A stretch of 11,499 bases of DNA from Prolixibacteraceae bacterium UBA6162 (GTDB lineage: Bacteria; Bacteroidota; Bacteroidia; Bacteroidales; Prolixibacteraceae): positions 1 through 11,499 of the forward strand of contig DIUI01000017.1 in NCBI GenBank assembly GCA_002428215.1, in the 5' to 3' direction. Made by a program: the position numbers and the translations under genes. The notes under the pieces were generated by a model. The model ran no database searches, was not told the DNA's origin, and saw only the letters and a program-made list of their open reading frames with translations. Of this stretch, positions 6,985 through 11,499 are shown one piece after another (the stretch's first letter is position 1; each line of letters begins with the position of its first letter).

Positions 6985-7010
6985 AACAATCTCAAACTTT
7001 GGTTATCATT

Positions 7011-7235
7011 CTATATTTTAACCCGGTAAATGGTAAGGCAGGTATCGGGACATACTACACCGCAGTTGGAGCATCCAATGCAGTTTTCCGGATTTTTCAT
7101 GTAGGAGTAGTGATAGCCGCGGCTGTTCACTTCATTGTTGAGGTCCAACACATCGTGCGGACAAGCTACGACACAGAGGCCGCATCCTTTGCAACCCTCC
7201 AGATCAACGATTACGGCACCTCTCACTTTAGCCAT
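7011..7235 (-). CDS. vorD: Ferredoxin-like subunit with two [4Fe-4S] clusters (delta subunit)
   Basis: A 74-residue ferredoxin-like protein. Two cluster motifs are visible: [12 protein letters not shown] (15-26) and [12 protein letters not shown] (52-63). Each is CxxCxxCxxxCP, as expected for two [4Fe-4S] centres. In four-subunit VOR/KOR complexes a separate small gene like this one supplies the electron exit path from the ThDP subunit to soluble ferredoxin or flavodoxin. It lies 42 bases after the aminotransferase and 26 bases before vorB on the same strand, so it is very likely part of the complex rather than a free ferredoxin. The motif [13 protein letters not shown] near the N-terminus is typical of KorD/VorD subunits. 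An extra Cys follows the second motif (VCPDTCL). Confidence 0.92.
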   Translation of the reverse strand: MAKVRGAVIVDLEGCKGCGLCVVACPHDVLDLNNEVNSRGYHYSYMKNPENCIGCSNCGVVCPDTCLTIYRVKI

Positions 7236-7277
7236 ATGGTGGAATTTTTGAAGTCCATGATTTATAATGAGGGAATT

Positions 7278-8591
7278 CTAATCCCTGAAGTTTTTATGAA
7301 AGCGCTGGAGCCGCTGCTCCAGATCGTCGAATTGCGAGCGGTAAACATGCGAAACGCATGCCCTTAGGCCCTCTTTGTCGCTGCCAGTGTTTTTTAGTGC
7401 AATTGCACTAACTCCATAATAGAGCAGGTTGTGAACCAGCTCCGATCCGGTCATTTTCCCATATCCAATGGTGAAATAGAAGCCATCGGCTAAAGGTTCA
7501 TCCAGGTCGGCATCATACACCAGGTGAAATCCGTTGTTAAGAAAGAGCTGCTTCATAACAGAGGCCTTCTTTCCATATTCGGTGACTTCATTTACAAAAT
7601 TGAACTTTCCGTCGGTGGCTGCTTTGAACATTGCTGCAAGTGCATATTGTGCCGAATGGCTAACGCCGGAGGTTAAGGCATAAAGAATTCGTTGTACGAT
7701 GGTACAGCCAAAAGTGCTACAGTTGAAGCGTTTCGAAAGCGCAGGATACTCTCTTTGATAGAGGCTGTTTGAGATGGCCATAACTCCACAACGCTGTCCG
7801 GCGTAGGAGAAAATTTTAGACCCTGAGATGAAAAGTATATAGTTCTCGGTGTATCTGGCAACTGTTGGCTGATAAGGCGCTCTGCCCGGTGAATAGAGAT
7901 CTTTGCGGAAATCCATGCCAAAGTAGGCCAAATCTTCCATAACGATAACGTCGTATCGGGTAGCCAGTTCGCCTATTATGGACAGCTCCTCTTCGGTAAA
8001 ACAAATCCAGCTGGGGTTATTGGGGTTAGAATAGATAATGGAGCAGATGTTCCCCTTCGAGAGATAGGACTCCAATTTGGCTTTTAATTTAGCACCCCGA
8101 TAGTTGTATACATCGAATGTAGCATAGGGTAGCCCCATAACCATTAACTGCTGTTTCTGTACCGGAAATCCCGGGTCGATAAAAAGAGCGGTATTTTTTG
8201 CAGGATCGGTGTGTCCGGCGGCAAGAAAAGCGGTATAGCTGCCTTGCATAACCCCTACTGTGGGGATGCAGCCCTGAGGCTCGACATCGATATCCATAAA
8301 TGCCTTAATGAAACGGGAGGTCTCCTCTTTGAGTGGTTTTATCCCGTCGACCATCGGATAAACAGATGCAACCCCGTTTTTCAGTGCCTCAATCTCGGCT
8401 TCAACACCTACTTGAGCTGCAGGAAGGCCAGGTACCCCCATCTCCATTCGGATGTACTTTTCACCTGTTTTGGCCTCGACAGCGTTGACAAGCGCAACAA
8501 TCTCACGGATGGTTGCATTGCCCGGATCAGAGATTCTTAGGTTTCTGATTTCACTGTCGATGATGTCTTTGGGAATGAGTGTTTCGATCAT
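7278..8591 (-). CDS. Class I/II PLP-dependent aminotransferase
   Basis: A 437-residue fold-type I aminotransferase (AAT superfamily). Recognisable parts are SVYPMVDGIKPLKEETSRF (76-94), the phosphate-contact stretch VGVMQGSYTAF (112-122), YSNPNNPSW (187-195), VMEDLAYFG (217-225) with Asp220 toward the pyridine nitrogen, the Schiff-base lysine Lys259 in SGSKIFSYAGQRCG (256-269), and Arg410 in GLRACVS as the likely substrate-carboxylate binder. It would move an amino group between an amino acid and a 2-oxoacid in the cytoplasm. As the first gene of a row with the VOR complex, it most simply supplies 2-oxoacids from amino acids for oxidative decarboxylation, or runs the reverse for biosynthesis. 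The exact amino acid is not readable from sequence. The start is the ATG at 8591; I saw no clear promoter, only an imperfect AACCTTTG at 8625-8618 without a matching -33. Confidence 0.9.
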   Translation of the reverse strand: MIETLIPKDIIDSEIRNLRISDPGNATIREIVALVNAVEAKTGEKYIRMEMGVPGLPAAQVGVEAEIEALKNGVASVYPMVDGIKPLKEETSRFIKAFMDIDVEPQGCIPTVGVMQGSYTAFLAAGHTDPAKNTALFIDPGFPVQKQQLMVMGLPYATFDVYNYRGAKLKAKLESYLSKGNICSIIYSNPNNPSWICFTEEELSIIGELATRYDVIVMEDLAYFGMDFRKDLYSPGRAPYQPTVARYTENYILFISGSKIFSYAGQRCGVMAISNSLYQREYPALSKRFNCSTFGCTIVQRILYALTSGVSHSAQYALAAMFKAATDGKFNFVNEVTEYGKKASVMKQLFLNNGFHLVYDADLDEPLADGFYFTIGYGKMTGSELVHNLLYYGVSAIALKNTGSDKEGLRACVSHVYRSQFDDLEQRLQRFHKNFRD

Positions 8592-8672
8592 CTTACCCTA
8601 ATTTTATATAAAGGAAGCAAAGGTTTGGAAATTCTCCAAATCTCCTCCAGGCTCAAAATTTTAACTTCTGAT

Positions 8673-8709
8673 AAATAGCAAGAAACCAGCTGTCGATGGT
8701 TTACTATTT
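8673..8709. repeat. Bulged 12-bp inverted repeat between flavodoxin and aminotransferase genes
   Basis: AAATAG (8673-8678) plus AAACCA (8683-8688) pair with TGGTTT (8697-8702) and CTATTT (8704-8709), leaving an 8-base loop and a 4-versus-1 base bulge. It lies in the 192-base gap about 75-110 bases past the flavodoxin stop. No long T-run follows on the minus strand, so it is at best an unusual terminator or a processing structure in the intergenic RNA. Confidence 0.35.
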
Positions 8710-8754
8710 TAAAAAGGGAGCGGTCAGTGCTTCTCAACTAAAAGCAAAGTGGGC

Positions 8755-8780
8755 AAAAAAATATTCTATGATTTAAATCA
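8755..8780 (-). terminator. Weak terminator-like sequence after the flavodoxin gene
   Basis: On the minus strand a perfect 12-base palindrome TGATTTAAATCA (8780-8769) begins 3 bases past the stop codon and is soon followed by a run of seven T (8761-8755). The palindrome has no loop, so a stable hairpin is doubtful. The placement and T-run are the only support. Confidence 0.25.
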
Positions 8781-8783
8781 GGG

Positions 8784-9308
8784 TCAGAATCCGAAGTCGG
8801 AACGAAGGGTTTCGAGCCAGTTATCCAACCGCTCGGGGGTGAGTTCTGCTTCGAAATCTTCGTCGAGGGGTAGTCCTATAAACATACCGTCGAAAATTGC
8901 TGCCGACTCTTCAAAGTCATAGCCGTCGGTGGAGACCTGTCCTACAATTCGGGCATCGGTTTTCATGAGCTCATGGGCAAGCAGACCCATAAAATCTACA
9001 AAACTGGCTGTATAGGTAACACTATTTCCCAGTCCGAATATGGCAACAATCTTGCCTTTGAAATCGCCCTCGCTTACTTGTGGCAAAAATATACCCCAGT
9101 CACTTTTGTTGATGCTTGCATTCCAGGTTTCTGTGCCAACGGTAGAGATGCCAAAAATGATCTTATCAAAACGATTGAAATCTTCCGGGGTGGCAGTTTT
9201 GACATGTACCATTTCTACCTTGTCGGAGCCAATTTTGTCGCGAATCATATCTGCTACCCGGTTCACCGAACCTTTCTGTGGGCCAAAAAATATTCCAATT
9301 TTACTCAT
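8784..9308 (-). CDS. Long-chain flavodoxin with an unusual phosphate loop
   Basis: A 174-residue flavodoxin, a small FMN electron carrier. Long-chain features are clear: KIVAIFGLGNSVTY (86-99) with Tyr99 at the 90s-loop position, SFVDFMGLLAHEL (102-114), and the C-terminal GYDFEESAA (129-137), GLPLDEDFE (145-153) and LTPERLDNWLETL. The FMN-phosphate loop is odd: usual flavodoxins have a T/S-x-T-G-x-T pattern, whereas here residues 8-16 read FGPQKGSVN, keeping only the Gly and one Ser. The 60s loop reads STVGTETWNASINKSDW (55-71), longer than the usual PTWxxGxxxxDW, and the 90s loop has Asn95 where Asp is common. It may belong to a variant flavodoxin subfamily with an altered FMN site. It lies 32 bases after pheA and ahead of the VOR genes, so it could accept electrons from VOR; this is inference. 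Confidence 0.88.
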   Translation of the reverse strand: MSKIGIFFGPQKGSVNRVADMIRDKIGSDKVEMVHVKTATPEDFNRFDKIIFGISTVGTETWNASINKSDWGIFLPQVSEGDFKGKIVAIFGLGNSVTYTASFVDFMGLLAHELMKTDARIVGQVSTDGYDFEESAAIFDGMFIGLPLDEDFEAELTPERLDNWLETLRSDFGF

Positions 9309-9340
9309 GGTATCTGTGTTGTTTTTGGTTTTTATTGCAG

Positions 9341-10177
9341 TTACTGATTATGAATGGCCAGTTCTCCCCTTGTATATTCTCCCAGAATAGCCAGACTCGA
9401 AACATTTTTAAGTACCAGGTGAATGGCTCTTTCGTAATTGTCGAGCGACTCCCATTCAATGTCGACATGGAAGGTGTATTCATTGGGTTTTCCAATGATG
9501 GGGACCGACTGGATTTTGGTCAGGTTGATGTGGTTTTCGGCAAAAGTGTTTAGTATTCTGGCCAGGGCACCATAAAAATGGCCTACTTCGAAACAAATCG
9601 ATGCTTTGTTCGCCTTCCCGTTGATTTCGGCCTGCTTGGAAAGAAACAGAAATCGGGTGTAGTTCTTTTTATTCGTTTCAATGTTGGATTCTAAAACATT
9701 GAGACCGTATATCTCTGCCGATCGCAGGTTTCCGATGGCGGCAGCGCCTGCTGGCTGTTTTTCGGCAATAAATTTGGCCGAAGCAGCGGTGTCGCTCATT
9801 TCGTGCAGTTGCACATTGGGGAAAACCTTTTCGAGGTACTCTGCACATTGCTTAAGGGCAATCGGATGAGAGTATATGTCGGTAATATCCTTTTTTCTGG
9901 TGTTGCCCGCTACCATCAGATTCATCTGAATGTGAATGTAAATTTCACCGATAATCTTGAGATGGTAGTCACGAATCAGCTGATAGTTGTTGAGCAGACT
10001 GCCGGCAATTGAATTTTCAATGGCCATGGCTGCCAATTCCACTTTGTCGGTGTCAATTTGCTCACATACGCTGGTAAACGAACGGCACTCAACAATCTCA
10101 ACATCGTCGTTATAGTAAAGTCTCACCGCATCTTCGTGAAATGAGCCTGCAATTCCCTGTATCGCTATCCGCTTCAT
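9341..10177 (-). CDS. pheA: Prephenate dehydratase with C-terminal ACT domain
   Basis: Converts prephenate to phenylpyruvate in phenylalanine synthesis. The 278 residues match the monofunctional enzyme (no chorismate mutase domain is seen). Dehydratase motifs are IQGIAGSFHEDA (6-17), AIENSIAGSL (52-61), SHPIALKQC (103-111), SDTAASAKFIAE (128-139), AAIGNLRSAEIYGL (146-159) and the catalytic NYTRFLFLS (172-180) with Thr174-Arg175-Phe176. The regulatory ACT domain starts near 190 and includes GALARILNTFAENHINLTKI (203-222). The phenylalanine-sensing ESRP motif is QSVP here (223-226), a change I believe is common in Bacteroidota homologues. The start is the ATG at 10177, 20 bases after an exact -7 element, and the stop is 32 bases before the flavodoxin gene, so the two are probably co-transcribed. 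Confidence 0.95.
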   Translation of the reverse strand: MKRIAIQGIAGSFHEDAVRLYYNDDVEIVECRSFTSVCEQIDTDKVELAAMAIENSIAGSLLNNYQLIRDYHLKIIGEIYIHIQMNLMVAGNTRKKDITDIYSHPIALKQCAEYLEKVFPNVQLHEMSDTAASAKFIAEKQPAGAAAIGNLRSAEIYGLNVLESNIETNKKNYTRFLFLSKQAEINGKANKASICFEVGHFYGALARILNTFAENHINLTKIQSVPIIGKPNEYTFHVDIEWESLDNYERAIHLVLKNVSSLAILGEYTRGELAIHNQ

Positions 10178-10197
10178 ATTGCTGGTTTAATCCCTGC

Positions 10198-10205
10198 CAA
10201 ATATA
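10198..10205 (-). promoter_or_regulatory. -7 promoter element of pheA
   Basis: On the minus strand TATATTTG at 10205-10198 matches TAnnTTTG exactly and lies 20 bases before the pheA ATG. A TTTTG at 10222-10218 is only 12 bases upstream, shorter than the usual 17-23. The very short leader leaves no room for a classical attenuator. Confidence 0.5.
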
Positions 10206-10352
10206 CAACTGTAATAGCAAAACGCGAAAAGATATCCAAATTTAGATGTAAACCCGATCAATTCATATTAACAGAGTCGAAGAGTTTTGGCCACCACCTG
10301 AAAAGCACACAGCCGGATAGCATTCATCAGTCGGTATGTTGAAAAGCATGTA

Positions 10353-10403
10353 ACCAACTTGCCAATTGCTGGTATATAGAGAACACAGTTATCTCAAGTT
10401 GGT
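10353..10403. repeat. 9-bp inverted repeat with 33-base spacer
   Basis: ACCAACTTG at 10353-10361 and CAAGTTGGT at 10395-10403 are exact reverse complements. The flanks also look alike (TAACCAACTTG against TTACCAACTTG when both are read in one direction). The arm centres lie 42 bases apart, about four helical turns, as for two binding sites of one regulator. Confidence 0.4.
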
Positions 10404-10417
10404 AAAGCAATCCATTG

Positions 10418-10445
10418 TCCGAAAAAATGGCAAATGATTTTCGGA
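10418..10445. repeat. 8-bp inverted repeat upstream of nrfH
   Basis: TCCGAAAA at 10418-10425 pairs exactly with TTTTCGGA at 10438-10445 over a 12-base spacer. It lies just upstream of the palindrome at 10448-10463, roughly 75-100 bases before the nrfH start. It may be a regulator site or a small hairpin. Confidence 0.35.
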
Positions 10446-10447
10446 TC

Positions 10448-10463
10448 TGTAACAATTGATACA
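10448..10463. promoter_or_regulatory. 16-bp near-perfect palindrome, candidate operator for nrfHA
   Basis: TGTAACAATTGATACA is symmetric in all but one base pair class (form TGTAnCAATTGnTACA). The half CAATTGAT recurs at 10473-10480, exactly 20 bases later, so both copies face the same side of the helix. The size and TGT/ACA ends resemble sites of CRP/FNR-type regulators in a general way, but it does not match the classical FNR sequence. Confidence 0.4.
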
Positions 10464-10519
10464 AAAAGTTTGCAATTGATTACCAATTTTTGTGAATCGA
10501 AAAGAATAAACTCATTCTT

Positions 10520-11095
10520 ATGCTGCGAAAAATTTTACCACCAACCAGATGGCGCTTTCCGGTGATGATGGTATCGGCCATCTTTATTGGTTTGGCTGCC
10601 TTTACCTTCTATTTGGCTGAGGCGCACTCGTATATCTCTGACAATCCGAAGACCTGTGTAAACTGTCATATAATGAGTCCGCAATATGCAACATGGTCGC
10701 ATAGTTCGCACAGAGAGGTGGCTGTATGCAACGATTGCCATGTACCACAGGACAACGTCTTCAATACATACTATTTCAAAGCAATGGATGGATTGCGGCA
10801 TTCTGTGATGTTTACACTCAGGCTTGAGCCTCAGGTTATTCATATAAAAACTGCTGGGGCCGAGGCTGTACAAAACAACTGTATTCGTTGTCATGAGGAT
10901 CTGATCCGCGATTCGCGACTGGAGGCCAGTTCTCCCATGCATCGTGCCATACGAGAAGGCCGCCGTTGCGTGGAATGTCATCGTGAGGTGCCGCATGGCC
11001 GGGTGAATTCGCTCTCAAGTACCCCTTTTGCGCGCGTTCCCACTCCGCAGAGCCCCGTACCTGAATGGATGAAAAAAATGTTAGGTAATAAATAA
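10520..11095 (+). CDS. nrfH: Cytochrome c nitrite reductase small subunit (NrfH, tetraheme quinol dehydrogenase)
   Basis: A 191-residue NapC/NirT-family membrane cytochrome. A basic N-terminus is followed by one membrane anchor (about 14-34, PVMMVSAIFIGLAAFTFYLA). Four CxxCH haem motifs follow outside the membrane: CVNCH (46-50), CNDCH (70-74), CIRCH and CVECH. The first is followed by IMSPQYATWSHSSHR, typical of NrfH. It takes electrons from menaquinol and passes them to NrfA, with which it forms a membrane-bound periplasmic complex. The start is the ATG at 10520, which lies directly before the anchor. nrfA begins 12 bases after its stop. The length is slightly above the 150-180 of many NrfH proteins because of a Pro-rich tail ending WMKKMLGNK. 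Confidence 0.94.
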   Translation: MLRKILPPTRWRFPVMMVSAIFIGLAAFTFYLAEAHSYISDNPKTCVNCHIMSPQYATWSHSSHREVAVCNDCHVPQDNVFNTYYFKAMDGLRHSVMFTLRLEPQVIHIKTAGAEAVQNNCIRCHEDLIRDSRLEASSPMHRAIREGRRCVECHREVPHGRVNSLSSTPFARVPTPQSPVPEWMKKMLGNK

Positions 11096-11107
11096 ATATT
11101 TAAAATA

Positions 11108-11499
11108 ATGAAAACTATTTCCGAGTTAACCGAGAAGAAGCCTATGGTGGCATGGGCGCTCTTTTTTGCCACTGTTCTGGTGGTGTTTTTATTGGGGTTG
11201 CTGGCCTCTACTATTGTTGAACGTCGGGCCGAAGCCGTTTTTGCCAATCAGGCGATGGTTGAAATAGGTGATTTTGAGCCTCGCAATGAGGTATGGGGAC
11301 AAAATTATCCTCGTCAGTTTCAATCTTATTACGGAACTTCCGACACCACGTTTCGCAGCAAACATGGCGGAAATGCAACGGTAGATATGCTGGAGGAGGT
11401 TCCCGAGTTTGTAGTACTGTGGGCTGGTTATCTTTTCTCCCGCGATTACAAACAGGGACGCGGTCACTTTTATGCAGTTGAGGATGTGTATAACTCGCT
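11108..11499 (+). CDS. nrfA: Cytochrome c nitrite reductase catalytic subunit, N-terminal part, runs off the right edge
   Basis: An open frame from the ATG at 11108 reaches the window edge, giving 130 complete codons. Residues 14-36 form an N-terminal hydrophobic segment (AWALFFATVLVVFLLGLLAS), an uncleaved anchor or signal peptide. Then come NEVWGQNYPRQFQSYYGTSD, KHGGNATVDML, VVLWAGYLFSRDYKQGRGHF and YAVEDVYNS, which align by eye with the NrfA sequence before its first haem. NrfA reduces nitrite to ammonium with six electrons at a CxxCK-bound haem. That motif and the catalytic Arg lie just beyond the window, since the visible part stops where LRTG is expected; haem number cannot be checked. 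It is coupled to nrfH with a 12-base gap. Confidence 0.93.
   Translation, partial: MKTISELTEKKPMVAWALFFATVLVVFLLGLLASTIVERRAEAVFANQAMVEIGDFEPRNEVWGQNYPRQFQSYYGTSDTTFRSKHGGNATVDMLEEVPEFVVLWAGYLFSRDYKQGRGHFYAVEDVYNS

Larger units (their letters stand above)
10178..10519. promoter_or_regulatory. 342-bp divergent regulatory region between pheA and nrfH
   Basis: No gene-like frame was seen here. The pheA end holds a -7 element (10198-10205). The nrfH side contains three inverted repeats and three copies of CAATTG (10363-10368, 10453-10458, 10473-10478). I found no exact TAnnTTTG in front of nrfH, so its promoter may depend on an activator or on another sigma factor. The concentration of dyad symmetry suits a gene pair expected to respond to nitrite, nitric oxide or oxygen. 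Confidence 0.5.

Noticed and set aside
6999..7367. 122-codon plus-strand frame over the ferredoxin gene
   Set aside because: It is antisense to the two-cluster ferredoxin-like gene and the aminotransferase 3' end. The hydrophobic look comes from the complementary codons.
8211..8540. 109-codon plus-strand frame inside the aminotransferase gene
   Set aside because: It is antisense to conserved aminotransferase sequence and has no start context or domain.
8618..8640. Promoter for the aminotransferase (AACCTTTG with TTTG upstream)
   Set aside because: The -7 has a mismatch and the TTTG is only 11 bases away, well below the usual spacing. It is mentioned as weak but not called.
10448..10463. Classical FNR box
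   Set aside because: The palindrome reads TGTAACAATTGATACA and does not contain the TTGAT-N4-ATCAA arrangement, so I list it only as an operator candidate.
10453..10480. Two CAATTGAT copies as the start of a CRISPR or tandem repeat
   Set aside because: There are only two 8-base copies with no further units. They fit a regulator site better than an array.
10535..10996. 153-codon minus-strand frame over nrfH
   Set aside because: It is antisense to nrfH, whose four CxxCH motifs and membrane anchor are unambiguous. The antisense frame has no family features.

Overview
The window most likely comes from a member of the Bacteroidota, probably an anaerobic or facultative Bacteroidia. The evidence is the protein types (a Bacteroidota-style lipoprotein, a LYS1-like AlaDH/PNT dehydrogenase, a PheA with its ACT motif in the form common in this phylum, NrfHA without other Nrf maturation genes in view), exact matches to the phylum's TAnnTTTG -7 promoter element in front of several genes, and the lack of strong Shine-Dalgarno sequences. 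No rRNA, tRNA, CRISPR array, transposase, integrase or phage gene was seen. The window looks like ordinary core chromosome rather than an accessory island.

Layout. From the left edge to about 10.18 kb every gene is on the minus strand, so the biological reading order runs from right to left: pheA and an unusual long-chain flavodoxin (10177-8784); a class I/II aminotransferase followed by the four subunits of a 2-oxoacid:ferredoxin oxidoreductase of the VOR type (8591-4549); a housekeeping run of yicC, gmk, nadD and a saccharopine/alanine dehydrogenase-like gene (4495-1173); a 15-bp perfect inverted repeat; a hemolysin III/PAQR-type membrane protein (1082-429); and a lipoprotein gene that runs off the left edge (362-1). 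To the right of pheA lies a 342-bp divergent regulatory region with several inverted repeats. After it, on the plus strand, are nrfH and the first 130 codons of nrfA, which runs off the right edge.

How the genes work together. The aminotransferase can turn an amino acid into its 2-oxoacid. The VOR complex oxidatively decarboxylates 2-oxoacids to acyl-CoA and reduces ferredoxin; its own ferredoxin-like subunit and perhaps the nearby flavodoxin are candidate electron carriers. On the other side of the divergent region NrfHA takes electrons from the quinone pool to reduce nitrite to ammonium. The region therefore suggests amino-acid oxidation and anaerobic nitrite ammonification in one genome, but a functional link between the two is inference only.

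Several starts were corrected from the longest possible open frame: the hemolysin III-like protein (ATG at 1082), YicC (ATG at 4495) and VorA (ATG at 5885). Two edge genes (lipoprotein and nrfA) are open at the window ends. I found no convincing previously undescribed system. The most interesting non-coding signals are the palindromes at 365-386, 1115-1149 and 10353-10480, and the most unusual protein is the flavodoxin with an altered FMN-phosphate loop.
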